DNA of 64,000 nt from Crocodylus rhombifer (Eukaryota > Chordata > Crocodylia > Crocodylidae): NCBI GenBank assembly GCA_038503035.1, contig JAVSML010024576.1:7332-71331 (forward strand), read 5' to 3'. This document shows positions 33,445 to 44,924 of this stretch, in pieces. The position numbers and the translations under genes are program-made. Every line of letters begins with the position of its first letter. The first letter of the stretch is position 1. Below the pieces are notes generated by a model, which did no database searches, was not told where the DNA came from, and saw only the letters and a list, made by a program, of their open reading frames with translations.

Positions 33445-34652
33445 TACCTGACTCCAACAATGAATCCAGTCTAAAACACCATCATAGCCAATATTAGCTG
33501 CACCTGCCTATTTGAAGCTTAATTTGTATCTGCACAAAGAAATGGTGCTAAGTTGTTAAGAGCTGCATTACCCTACAGTAAATGTAATAAGGCCAGGATT
33601 TTACCTTCAAGTGTAGATTTCTGGATCAGTGCCACAAGGACATTTTCAAACAATACTTAGAAACAGTTGCTAGAAACTATCTTGCCTAAGGAAGTTAACA
33701 ATCAGTTTTTCATTCTAAAAATCCTGTCTCTCATTTTCATGCTGTCCCTCAGTACACATGAGGCAAGGAGGCTTCTGGTTACATTTCCCACTGGTCTCCC
33801 AAAGAGAAACATGAAGATTAATTACTCATGAACAGTCAGGCCAATCTGCTGCTTGTTTAATGTCAGGAGCCTCTGTTCTTCCCACAAAAGCATTTGTAGT
33901 GGAGGATTTAGGAGTTTTGTTTCAGTTTTCTGTCCTTGTCTGGTTGTCAGCTACTCTCAATAGACTATGCTGCACAGGGTGACTGAAATGAATAATTAAA
34001 AGACTTTGCTGAAGGAAGAAAAAATTACCATAAGATTGCAGCTTTCCCCCGTTCTGTCAGAGTGAAAATTGCATTCAACATTCATCTAATGGTCTATGGG
34101 GATGAGACAGGTAATATGGGCTAAGCTGGGAAGCTGAAAACAGCAGGGGAAGCTTCAGTTAGGTATAAGTTACTTGATTTATTTTTCAAGCATAATTCAG
34201 AGTTCTGTGACAGGAAGAGTACTTAGTGCCATAAATCATATCAGGCCTAAGTACTGGGGAGTAGAATAAAATCCATAGCTGAACATCTTCGACTTTGGAA
34301 AAGATCAAATTTGGCTCCTAACTCTGCAGTTGTGAATGTGGGGCAGGGGGGATGGGACACAGGGAACCATCCCTGTGGAATGAACCAAAGTCATACTGCC
34401 TTGGTTCATTAATTGCCCTGGCATGGCAATTAAAATTAGATCATCTGGGTTGGATTTGCCAAATGACACTAATTATAGCAGCTAGCAAAAGTCTGTCCTA
34501 TAGCTTATTTCACAGAAAGCCAGGCTCTTTGAAGGGGGCTGCTAGGGGTGTACTGCCACTGCTGCAGGCAGCTCCAAATAGCTACGACAAAGTGAAAACA
34601 GCTGTGAAGTACTAATGGGACATAAGTTTGGAGGCTAGGAGGAAAGGGAGGC

Positions 34653-34838
34653 TGTGGCAGGCCAGTAGAGGGAGCTCCTGTGTTGAGCCTCCCACTTCAC
34701 TATGCCCATCCACCTTCCGGACTCCACGTATCTCTCCAGGGCAGCCCCACTTTCGAGCCCCACTGCAGAGTCCAGGAGGTGGACGGGCATAGTGAGGTGG
34801 GAGGCTCAAAGCAGGAACTCCCCCTACTGGACCGCCAC
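34653..34838 (+). repeat. Palindromic 5' end of element C (inverted copies of the LTR end)
   Basis: In place of a 5' LTR there are two inverted copies of the last part of the LTR: 34653-34724 is the reverse complement of 34768-34838 with about 61 of 71 bases matching, and both match the U5 end of the 3' LTR. The left arm carries further LTR sequence to about 34750. Confidence 0.75.
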
Positions 34839-34841
34839 CTG

Positions 34842-34859
34842 TGGTGACAGCTGTGGGAT
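34842..34859 (+). promoter_or_regulatory. Possible primer binding site of element C
   Basis: TGGTGACAGCTGTGGGAT just after the right palindrome arm. From memory it partly matches the 3' end complement of tRNA-Leu (13 of 15 over TGACAGCTGTGGGAT). Weak; tRNA-Trp is another partial match. Confidence 0.3.
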
Positions 34860-34977
34860 ATGAATACCCTGCTGTATTAGAGGCATAATTTGGAAAGAGG
34901 AATAGAGTCACTGAAATCCCTTGAGCAAACAATTTCTAATTTGGCATCGGGTCAACTGGATAGTGTAGATAGCCAGG

Positions 34978-36300
34978 ATGGCGGACAAGTATGTCCAAAT
35001 GACCATGCCCAAACTAAGAGATCTGGCGAAAGACAGAGGCCTTCTAGTGAAGAAAGGGCTAAAGAAGGAAGAGCTGATTAAACTTCTGTGTGACAATGAC
35101 TCAGCCAGAGCCCCTTCATGCATGCCAACTCCTGAGCCCTCCCCAGAATCACATCCCTGCACGCCAAGTCCGCAGCCCTCCAAGGGATCACCCCCTAGGG
35201 AGGAGCACTGGAGGTACCAGATATGGGTAGAAGCTGAGGAGCGAGAGAGCAAACTCAAGCATGAGCTAGAGGTGAAAAAGCTGGAGGCACAGCAGGAGGA
35301 GAAAAGGATGAAGCTGGAGGCAAAAAAGATGGAGCTGGAAGCGCAAAGGATGGAGATGGATCGGGAGGCCCAGTGTGAAGCAGCCCAGCGCCACAAGGCA
35401 GAGGCCAGGCGCAAACATGAACTAGAGGCACTCCATCTGCAGCCCAACGGGGGAGAGGCAGGCCTTCCATGAGCACCCAGCGGACACCCCAAACCAAACG
35501 CCACAGCCTTCTCTCACTACCGAGTCAGAGATGATCCTGACGTATTCCTCAGCATCTTCGAAAGGCAAGCCCGACAGTGGAAGGTGCCCGAGGAAGAGTT
35601 CCTAATGCACATGGTTGCTCTGGTAGAAGGTGACATGGCGGTGGTCCTGAACAGCTTGCCCTTGGATGCAGCTGATGACTATGATGCCTTTAAAAATGCC
35701 GTGTCTTCAAGGTTCAAATTAGGACCGGATTATTTCCGGAAAAAAATTCCGGAATATGTGCCCACAACCCGAGAAGACAATGGCTGATTTTGCGGCCCTG
35801 GTGTGGGATGCACTCCTTATATGGGCAGACAGAGCCAAGGCTGACAATAGAGAGAAGGCACTCCATCTCATGGCACTGGACCAATTTTATTATTGCTGCC
35901 TGTGGGAGATTAAAACCCTAGTCAAGGACAGGGCCCCCAAAACCATTCAACAGGTCGCCAAAATTGCAGATCAGCTGTTGCTAAATTGTGAGGGGCCAGA
36001 CAAGAAGCCTCCCTACTTTGGGAAGGAACAGAAAGGGGTCCAAAGAGGGGAGGAAGGGAGGGCCAGATCCAAAAGGGGAAAAGGGGCCACCCCAGACCGA
36101 GCCCCTGATTTGACCAAACTACCCAATTCAGAAAAGAGGGGGTGCCATAACTTCAGGGAGCCAAGCCACATCAAGCCCAACTGCCCAAAATTAAACAACA
36201 AACCCAAGCCCGTCAAACATGCAACAGCTCTAAGCAGTGAAGGGGAAGACCCGAGCCCCTCTGAGGGGCGTGCCTGTTGCTACAGGATCACAAACCCAGA
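34978..36300 (+). pseudogene. gag: Element C gag (SAP-like N-terminus, coiled coil, SCAN-like capsid, knuckle)
   Basis: Starts at ATG 34978. Residues 9-37 (MPKLRDLAKDRGLLVKKGLK and on) resemble a SAP motif, a small DNA-binding helix-extended-helix fold. Then come a Pro/Ser-rich stretch and a highly charged Glu/Lys/Arg coiled coil (about 35220-35450). One TGA at 35470 interrupts, and the frame goes on through FLMHMVALVEGDMA. A shift near 35780 leads to LHLMALDQFYYCCLWEIKTLV and TIQQVAKIADQL, a SCAN-like capsid end. The knuckle CHNFREPSHIKPNC (about 36145) has Phe in place of its second Cys. Not functional. Confidence 0.78.
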
Positions 36301-36607
36301 GGAGGTGATGGCCCCTCACCCGACCAAGATAATGGTAAACGGGAGAACCCTTATTGGGGAACTGGACATGGGGTCCAGTGTGTCATTAATCAATGCCAAC
36401 CTTGTTTCACCTGGAGATATAATCCTGGGGAGGATCCTTACCATTCAAGGGGTGGGGTCTCCACCATATAAAGTACAGGTAACCCATCAACCCATCAAGT
36501 GGAGAGGCTGTGCGATGTGCATAGAACTGGGTGTGCTGGAAGGGGCTCCAGTCCCCATCCTGGTGGGATGGGATATTATTGATCCAGAACTCCTGCACCA
36601 GGACTAG
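36301..36607 (+). pseudogene. pro: Element C protease remnant
   Basis: In the same frame as the downstream gag part. KIMVNGRTLIGELDMGSSVSL carries DMG where DTG is expected, so the Thr is changed, and the distal motif reads VPILVGWDII. Ends at TAG 36605-36607; the frame then continues open through a Pro/Glu-rich linker with another TGA at 36764. Confidence 0.72.
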
Positions 36608-36808
36608 GTCCTAGAGCTACAGCCCTACCGTATTAATGCGGTGACTCGTCAACAGAGCAGAAAGACTAGAGGGGGTGGGTTAGAAACTCCCCAAGAGACA
36701 GCCACACCGTTGGCTGCAGTGGGAGAGGCCCCTGCAGAGGGCGATCACACACCAGTGCCTGAGTGAACTAGCGACCCTGAGGGTGGGTTAAGTGACAGTC
36801 CCAGGGAG

Positions 36809-37816
36809 GTGTCTAGTCCATCAGTGGCAGAAGGAGGCGAGACTCTCAGGGAGGAGTCCAAGGAAGTCCCTGAGGGTGAAGGTGCACTCCCTGCAGGAGC
36901 ACCCGAACTCCCTCCTGATTGCTTAGCCAGGCAAGGGGAGTTCAAGCGGGAGGTTCTAGAGGACCCCAGCTGGGAGGAACTCTGGCAGATGGCTCAGGAG
37001 CAAGAGACGGAGTTCACCCCAGAGAAGAGGGAACAGGTGGTCTGGGATAAAGGGTTTCTCTATCGGTTGTGGGTACCAAAGAACCATGCCGAGACCTGGG
37101 AACTCCATCGCCAGATCATAGTACCTCGTAAATACAGACAACAATTGCTTTCCATGGCTCACGATTTACTGTGTGCTGGTCACATGGGCAGGGAACGGAC
37201 ACGCCGGTGGCTGCAGGGGAACTTTTATTGACCCAGAATTGCCCAGAATGTGAAGGACTACTGCCGATCTTGCGAGACACGCCAGCGGATGGGCAAAAGT
37301 GGGGACAAGAAAAAGGGTCCCATACAGCCCCTCCCTATCATTGATCAACCCTTCCAAAGAGTTAGGATAGACATTGTGGGCCCTCTGAGGCACAAGACCC
37401 GGAGAGGGAAGAAATACATCCTGACTCTAGTGGATTTCACAACCTGATACGCGGAGACAGTTGCCCTGACCTCCATCAACGCACCAGTGGTTGCTGACGC
37501 CCTAACCAAGATCTTCTTTCAGCTGGGTCTTCCCTCCAAGATCCTGACTGACTGGGGTGGAAACTTCCTGGCAGAGGTGATGAAGTGCCTGTGGGAGTGC
37601 TGTGGGGTGAAACACCTCAAGACCACAGCCTACCACCCTCAGACAAATGGGCTAGTAGAGAGGTTCAATGGGACCTTGAAAGGTATGCTAAAGGCCTATG
37701 TGGACTCTAACCCCAATGACTGGGATGAGAAACTTCCTCTTTTGCTCTTTGCCTACCGGGAGGAGCCCCAGGAGTCCACTGGGTTCTTGCCATTTGAGTT
37801 GATGTTTGGGAGGTGA
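36809..37816 (+). pseudogene. int: Element C integrase, upstream of RT
   Basis: One reading frame with TGA codons at 37229, 37445 and 37814. The zinc-binding part has AHDLLCAGHMG and, after the first stop, CRSCETRQ. Core motifs are LTLVDFTT (first Asp), ILTDWGGNFLAE (second Asp) and NGLVERFNGTLKGML (Glu). Downstream, 37850-38180 holds a decayed GPY/F-like tail ending VHVNMLKPY. It directly precedes the RT, as in elements A and B. Confidence 0.82.
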
Positions 37817-38250
37817 GTTTGAAGTCCTCTCGATTTGGTGAGAGAGAAGTGGGAAGGGAAAATCCCTTCCACCAAGACCTCATGGTGGAGTATGTGCTGA
37901 CCTTTCATCAGAAACTGACTGACATGATGAAAGTGGCACGAGACTCCCTGGGATAGGCCCAGGAGAAGCTAAGGTCCTGGTATGATGAAAAGGCCCACTT
38001 ACATACCTTTGAATGAGGTGATAAGGTTATGGTTTTCCTGCCACTAAAGACAGACAAGCTGCAAGCCGCTTGGAAAGGTCCTCATGTTATCCTGAACAAG
38101 CTGGATGATGTGACCTATATAGTGGCCAGGAGTGGGAAAAAACCTAAGACAGTTCATGTGAACATGCTTAAACCATACTTTTATAGAGGTGATGCAGTAT
38201 TCTGAATTTCCTCAGTAGAAGGATCACTTGAGGACCTGGAGGAGCCTGTC

Positions 38251-39235
38251 ATGTATGGTGACTGGGATGGAGAGGCAGGAATAGAGGAACTCTGCCTTCT
38301 GAACCATCTGCCCTCCCAGGACAAGGACAAGCTGCTTGCAGCACTCAAAGACTTTGGGACAGTGTTCGCTAACAAACCAGGTAAAACGGACCTGGCAATA
38401 CACTCTACAGACATGGGCAACCATCGCCCTATACACTCCAGACCTTACCCAGTTAACGAGAAGGTAAAGCAAGAAATAATGGGAGAGATCACAGAGATGG
38501 AAGGGTTAGGGGTAATCCAGCCTTCAGTGAGTCCCTGGGCCAGCCCAGTGGTACTCGTCAGGAAGCAGGATGGGTCCATCCAGTTCTGCGTGGACTACTG
38601 GAAGCTGAATGCTATCACCACCCCTGATCCATCCCTATGCCCAGGATGGACACTTTGCTTGACTGCCTGGGCCCAGCCAAGGTATCTCTACTCTCGATCT
38701 GTCCAAAGGATTCTAGCAAATGGAACTGGATCCAGATGCCATAGCTAAGTCCGCCTTTACCACACCTGTGGGACTATATGAGTTTACGGTTTTACCTTTC
38801 GGTATGCGCAACTCTCCTGCATCTTTTCAAAGACCGATTAATAACCTGCTACAAGGATGTGAGCAGTTGCCATGGCTTACATAGATGACATCGCCATCTT
38901 AAGTCAGGACTTTGAATCGCACCTGATTCATCTGGTCACTGTGTCAAGCAAGATCAAGCACACTGGTCTTACAGTGAAAGCCAAAAAGTGCCAGTGGGCA
39001 CTATCCAAAGTGGTATATTTGGGACATCATGTGGGTGGAGGTCATATTGCTCCCTTGTGGGACAAGATTGAGGCCATTAAAGACTGGCCACCTCCACAAA
39101 CCAAGAAGCAAATCAGAGCCTTCCTTGGCCTGGCTGGATATTAAAGACAGTTTGTCCTGGGATTTGGAGCGACGGCAGTTCCCCTACATGAGCTGACCAA
39201 AAAGGGCAGCCCTGATCCAGTGCTCTGGAAGCAGG
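38251..39235 (+). pseudogene. Element C reverse transcriptase (first part)
   Basis: RT begins with a lead-in ALKDFGTVFANKPGK and continues SPWASPVVLVRKQDGSIQFCV; a frame change follows. The active site YIDD is intact at about 38878-38889 (MAYIDDIAIL), then LGHHVGGGHI and RAFLGLAGY. A TAA follows the last Tyr. The reading then meets the nested solo LTR at 39241, and the connection to RNase H is on its far side. Confidence 0.8.
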
Positions 39236-39240
39236 GGTGC

Positions 39241-40640
39241 TGTCACGGGGGCACTTGGGTGCCCTGTGCCTAGAAGGAAATAAAGAGAGCTGCCAATCAC
39301 TAGGGCAGCCCAGGTGCCAGTTGCTGGGGCAACCAGAAAGGTCATGTGGCCAGAAGGGGGCAGGGCCAGGCCTTTATAAACAGCCCAGGCCGGAGCCTAG
39401 CTAGTAGTTCCCTCCTGGCAGCCGCAGGAGCAGGAGCAGGAGCAGGAGCTCTGCGGGAGAGTGAAGCAGGCCGAGTTGATGGTTGCAGCCTGACCGCTCT
39501 GAGCAGCTGCAATGATGACATGGGGTAGAGAGAACCCTAAGTGAAGTATGGCTGAGAGCCAGTCTGACACAGAGTTTATGCTATGAGCCAGGAGGCTCCT
39601 TGTTGTTATGTTACAGCTGTTTGGCTCAGGGTTTAGTTATTGTTAAACCGGAGGACCGGGTGAGGCTGTAGGGGTGCGAGGAGGCCTCATGGGGGCTCCC
39701 CAGTAGTTTGGGGGTTCCCGGTGCCCAGCAAGGGCACAGAGAGCGGTGCCAGGGCTGCATAGCATTAGGTGCCACAGTGGGCACGGCAAGCGAGCGCCGG
39801 AGAGGCGCTTGGCGTGTGGGGGTTGAGGCCCCAGCCCGAGGAGGCGCGGAAGCACAGGGAGCACAGCATAAGCCCCAGAGGGGGCGCGGAAGCGCGGCAT
39901 AGGCCCCAGAGGGGGGCGAGAGGCCCAGAGAGGGCGAGGAGCATGGAAAGTGCAAGACAGGCCCCAGTGGGGCGTTGCCTGGGCGTGGCAAGCCCAGGGG
40001 CGCCGACAAAGGGGCGCAGGCTGCGTGGCAAGCCCAGGGGCGCCGACAAAGGGGGTGCAGGTTATGCGACAAAACCCAAAGGGCGCCGGTAAAGGGGCGT
40101 GGGTCGCAGGACCAGCCCAGAGGCGCCAGTAAAGGGGCACCAGGTGTGTGACCGGCCCAGAGGCGCCGGTAAATGGGGCGCAAGTTTCACAAGCAGCCCA
40201 GGGGGAGCGCTGGTGAAGGGCTGCCAGGCGCGTAATAAGTCTGGAAGCGCCTGAGAGGGGCGCCGGGGTGTGACAAGCCCAGGGGCTCCAGGTGTGTAGC
40301 AAGCCCAGGGGCACCAGAGAGGGGCACCAGGGCGTGACGAGCCCAGGGGCGCTGGAGGGCAAGGGACCTAATAACATCCAGGGACAACTGCGAGGCTTGG
40401 GGCGTGCTGAAGGGGAGGTAGAAGGTATGCATTGCCCATAAGGCTGGGGGGTGTTGGAGCACCCCACTGGGAATGGAGGTAACACCAGCGCAGTGTCTAG
40501 GGTGAAAGTAGGCAGCCTCACATATTGAACCTCATAACATCAAAGATGTGGCGGGAGAGTAGAAGGTGCTGGATCACCTAATTGACACGGCAGGGGGTGC
40601 TGGCGAGATCATGGCCGCTCCTAGGCCCCACTCTGTGACA
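39241..40640 (+). mobile_element. Solo LTR (1400 bp) nested in element C
   Basis: Starts TGTCACGGGG, ends CTCTGTGACA, and is flanked by a perfect 5-bp duplication GGTGC (39236-39240, 40641-40645). Removing it with one duplication rejoins the RT-RNase H of element C. It has TTTATAAA at 39373-39380 as a promoter TATA and a GC-rich minisatellite in its second half. With no internal sequence, its parent family cannot be named. Orientation is inferred from the TATA box. Confidence 0.88.
39983..40355 (+). repeat. About 41-bp minisatellite inside the solo LTR
   Basis: Eight to ten degenerate units of roughly 40-42 bp, each with a core like 'gcccaggggcgccgacaaag' followed by 'ggggcg'. The first two units are nearly identical; later ones drift. 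Confidence 0.8.
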
Positions 40641-40645
40641 GGTGC

Positions 40646-41089
40646 CAAGAAGCATTTGACACCCTAAAGGCTGCCCTGGTCAAACAACCGATCCTGAAGG
40701 CACTGCTCTATGATAAATCCTTCTACGTAGCCATGGATGCCTCCAACTCAGGACTAGGAGCTGTACTCTTACAAGAGCCCCAAGAGACACAGCACCCCGT
40801 GGTGTACCTAAGCTGGAAGTTAATCCCTCGGGAACAGAACCTGCTGTCTATTGAGAAGGAGTGTCTGGCAATTGACTGGGCACTAAACAAGCTGAGGCCC
40901 TATTTATGGGGGCAGAAGTTCACTGTCCTGTCGGACTATGCCCCACTGCAGTGGCTGCAGACAATGCAAAACACCAATACCAAGCTGCAACGATGGCCTG
41001 GCAGCTTCAAGAATTTAACTTCACTGTCGAACACATCAAAGGAAGCCAGAATGATAGGAGATGCCCTGTCTCAAAAGGATTCTGGGTAG
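40646..41089 (+). pseudogene. Element C RNase H (after the nested LTR)
   Basis: Resumes the interrupted domain at AKKHFDTL-like sequence just past the insertion. RNase H motifs: AMDASNSGLGAVLLQ, LLSIEKECLAIDWAL and VLSDYAPLQWL; ends GDALSQKD. A frame change occurs near 41000. It belongs with the RT at 38251-39235; the two were split by the solo LTR. Confidence 0.8.
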
Positions 41090-41314
41090 TGGGTTGGATG
41101 GACTCAGACCAGCCTGACAGAGCTCTGGCGGGGGAGTTCCTTAATGTACTATCATGTTTTACATGTGTTATTGTTATCATCAGTATTATGTGTTGTGTAA
41201 TTTCTCTTTAGGTGTGAAAGGCAACCCTTCCAAACAAAGCACGCTTGTACCCATAGCTCTGTAAAGCTAGGTGTCCAAGCTTTTAAAGGTGTGTGTGTGT
41301 GTGGGGCGGAAAAG

Positions 41315-42304
41315 TGTGGCAGGAAGCCACCTTTGTTTCTCCCCAAAATCTCTGCTCTGTGACAATTTGATTACGATGGGCCCAGCAGAGGAAACACACC
41401 CTTACCCTACCTCTTTAGGTAACCTGAGCTGGCTACATTCCTGAAGCAGGGGGGAAACCTGCTCCCTCTGCCTACGTGTCTGGTATCACCTACCTGGGTG
41501 AGGGGCTTCTACCTGGTGGGCTAGAGTCTGCCTGGCAACTAGTGATGTATTTCAAATTGGTTGGCCAACAGCCAACAGGTGCTGGCCTCCGTTGGCCCAG
41601 GTGAATGAGGTCATAGGGGCTATATAAGATAAGACTGCCCAGGAGGAGAGGGCAGCAGCCATGCAGGGGACTCAGACTTAGAGAGGAGCTTTACCATCCG
41701 AAACTGGCTCTGTCCCCCATATCTCATGAGCTGGGAACAGCCTGCCTCCAGAGGGAATCTCCAACAGCCTCTGGATGATGCTTGTGAGTAAGCTACTCGA
41801 GATCTGATTAGAGATATAGCTGGCAGTAACTCAGATGCATGATCAAAAGGCTACCTCAGCCAGACTGTTTTGCTCTATGGGATTTCTATGATATTGCTCT
41901 ATTTTGTACCCTATTTTCACCCTACCCCTGTAATCAATAAAGTTCTCCTTTGTGACCGGTGTAGGAGAGTTATTGGGGAGTGGGTCTAAATTATGCCTAA
42001 GAGGCCCCTTAGGTCTGCGGACTAAGGGAGACTTTCCTTTTTGGCCCCCGACTTGGGGAAGTGCCCCAAGTGCCTGTACTGTGTCGAGTACCCCTAGGAC
42101 TATTAGGCCTGTGTTTCCCCGAGGACACAGGGCCAAGAGAGTCCCTTCTTGGGCTGGTGGCATCACACGTTACCCCCGGACTCTGCGGTGGGGCTCAAAA
42201 GTGGGTCTGCTAGGGCTTAGGTGCCCCTGGAGAGACACGTGGAGTCTGGAAGGTGGACAGGTGTAGGAGCTCAAAGCAGGCGCTCCTCCTACTGGTCCGC
42301 CACA
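41315..42304 (+). repeat. Element C 3' LTR (990 bp)
   Basis: Begins TGTGGCAGGAAG after a purine tract GGGGCGGAAAAG (41303-41314) and ends GTCCGCCACA. A TATATAAG box lies at 41621-41628 and an AATAAA signal at 41936-41941, which divides it into U3, R and a U5 of over 300 bp. No full-length partner exists at the 5' side. Confidence 0.8.
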
Positions 42305-44627
42305 GAGGCTATCTGGTAAGAGAAGCAAAATGCTAATGAGCCAAAGAGTCTGTAAGAAGAGGGGAAGAGGAACTGGGAGCTGAAGAGTAGAGAGAATAAT
42401 GTGACAAATGAGGAGAAAAAAAGCCAACAAACCATGCAGAATGATTCAATAGAGAGAGAAGAAACAAAGCAGCACTCAAGTCAGGGGACCAGGAAAAGAA
42501 ACTCTTAAGTGATAAGCTGAAATAAAGAGACCAGGCTGTAAAGAGCTGAATAGGCTTAAGACAAAGCAGTCCAGGGAACAGAAAAAGAAGGCTAGGAGGA
42601 CTGCAAAGGTGCTATGGGACTCGAGGATAAGCTATTGTTTATCCTCAGACTGAGAGCCTGAGAAAGGCCTGTGTCAGCCTTCCTTTCAACCGACTTCTTC
42701 AGGTGGGACATCTCTTTTTTTGCTGACTTCCATCCTATCCTGATTTCATGGTGTCTCTTATTTATTCTGCAAGAAAGAATCCCCACAAACAAAGGTGTAG
42801 CTGAGGCAACTTTATTTTTATAGTTGGCCCAAAAAATAAAATGAAACACAAAAAATGTTGAAATTCTTCTCATTCTGTGAGACCCTAAATGGGTCCATTT
42901 TTGTTGTGTGTGCCTGTGCCTGTGCACATGTGGACAGGTACATGTGTGTGTTTTCTGTCTTATTAATAATAAAAATGGTTGTTCAAACAGTAACAGATAC
43001 TCATTCACTACTAATTCCATTTTCAACAAACAAAAAATACCAATTCACACTCACAAAAAAGAATAAAGTTTCAGTTTTAAAAAACTGAAAACACTGGCAA
43101 AAATATGAAAAATTTCTAAGTATTTTTGCAAAAACCCCCAAAATGTTTAAATGATAGGCTGTTTCATGAACAACACTTTCATTGTAAACTTGCTGCCTAG
43201 CTCTAACCCTAACTTCTATTAAATAAATTAACCCCACTGTTCTGCAAATTCTTAGCATTTTTTTTGTAGGTGCCCTTCAGTTTGATTTTTTGGCCAAAGT
43301 CATGGTTCAGACTAAGGACACTAGCAGATTTAGAAAGATGTCTCTCGCCTATTAAAGGGCAAGGGGAGCAGAAGGAAAGCATCTTTCTAACTCTTACACC
43401 TCAAGAACCTTTCAATATGGATAAAACACCCAATTATCAGCCAAAGAACTCCTCAAAACCCCACTGATGCTGATGGAAAATCTCCCACTGACTTCACTGG
43501 CATTTAAACTGTCTCTGAAAAACCTCAGACTGTGAACAGAAATGTAGAATTTGATGGGAAACAGTTTTCTCATGGTGCAAAACTTTTCAAGATTTCAGAA
43601 TACGTCAGCACTTGAGGTATTCCTTTGGAAAATTCAGGTTAAATCCCTGCCTTGTCTGATTCAAACACACATCTCCCACATCCAAGCTGTGTGCCCTGAT
43701 CTCCAAGGGTTTCACCTTTTCTCTGACCTGAAGTTCCACCTTGGAGCTGAGGCCTCTCTGTACAAAAAGGTTTGTTAAAAGCAATACATTCCACCAAAAA
43801 GTCTTGCTTTCGACAACTCCGCATTTCCTGATGAAAAACCCCGTGTCAGAATTTCTGACCTGCTATAAATAAGGCCAGTGCTCTCATTCACTCTGAATGG
43901 TACTGAGAGATTTATTTCACTGAATCCAGGGAAGTCAGCTACTCATGGAACAAGGTCCTGTTCCACAGGCCACAGCGAGGTAGATGTTACTTAATGCTCA
44001 GATGCACCACTGCAAATCTGGAGGAGCTCAGTGACATTACTCTACCTTTACAATGGCATAACTGACACCAGGATTTAATGCCCCATGAGTCACAGTGTCA
44101 CAACAGAGCCTTAATAAAGCCAATAAAGAGATGGTTTATTTTGACTTTTATTAAACCTTTTTTGCTTTTTCCTGGATTTAAAACTATATATGTTTCCAAC
44201 CTTACAACAGAACAATCTGGCACTGTCATCATTTGGTTCCTGTCACTAAGAAAAAGGAAATTTAAAGCTGGACTAATCTCAAATCCAAGCATCAAATCCA
44301 AAGCAGTGTTACTAGTATCTTTCCATCATTGCGATGTATTTTGTCATTTTCCAACACTTGCAGTTATTTAACTGCTACCAAAATGCTTGTCTCATATAGG
44401 ATCTAATTTACTCAAGCACTGGGGAGAACATAACTCACACCTTCTCTCTCTCTCCTCACTTCGAGCATGCTGCAGAAGAGATTGCCAATGGATTTTCACA
44501 ATCTGCACTGCTAACCCCAAAGCCTCTGAAATGACAAAGCAAGTGGACTGCATTAACCTCATCCTTCATGCAGCCCCTTTGGCAAGGGACTAATTTAGCC
44601 TGTTGGGGGTTTATTTAATGCACAGAG

Positions 44628-44853
44628 GGCATACCTACACAAGATGCAATGGCGCCATAGCATCCGCTGGCAAAAACCGTGACACCATTGCTATGTCACC
44701 GTAGCAACACGCTCCCTCATTGCACATTGCTATGGTGACAAAGCAGCTAAAAATAACTGCCCAGCCGGCACAGCACAGTCCAGGCTGTTACTGCGCTGTT
44801 GTTTAATGATGGCACAGTAACAAAGGTGCTGTATGGCCACGTGTAGATGCACC
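44628..44853. mobile_element. Short MITE (hAT-like ends)
   Basis: Imperfect inverted ends: AGGGCATACCTACAC at the left and GTGTAGATGCACCT at the right. About 225 bp, GC-richer than its surroundings, no coding sequence. Target duplication not clear. Confidence 0.55.
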
Positions 44854-44924
44854 TAGACAGGCCTATATTACAGGACTCCTCAACCTACTCCTGCAATAAG
44901 GCTTGAACATATCCTGGTCTTCCT

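Larger units (their letters stand above)
34653..42304 (+). mobile_element. LTR element C: Gmr1-like retrotransposon with nested solo LTR
   Basis: An element of about 6.2 kb plus a 1.4-kb insertion, in SCD5 intron 3, antisense to the gene. It begins TGTGGC and ends GCCACA, flanked by a 5-bp duplication GAGGC (34648-34652, 42305-42309). Order: abnormal palindromic 5' end, Gag with SAP-like and SCAN-like parts, protease, integrase, RT, [solo LTR], RNase H, purine tract, 990-bp 3' LTR. Integrase comes before RT. Stops at 35470, 36605, 36764, 37229, 37445 and 37814 and frameshifts near 35780 and between 37816 and 38251 show it is dead. Confidence 0.85.

Noticed and set aside
34908..35504. Minus-strand frame of 198 codons, Ser/Cys-rich
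   Set aside because: It is the mirror of the charged coiled-coil Gag region on the plus strand (Glu/Lys codons read as Ser/Phe/Leu).
39983..40355. A CRISPR-like array (regular repeats of about 41 bp)
   Set aside because: Units are direct neighbours without unique spacers and drift in sequence, within a vertebrate LTR; a minisatellite.
39643..40521. Open frame of 292 codons on the minus strand of the solo LTR
   Set aside because: A product of the GC-rich 41-bp minisatellite (Pro/Ala/Leu-rich repeats); overlapping frames on both strands are open as well.
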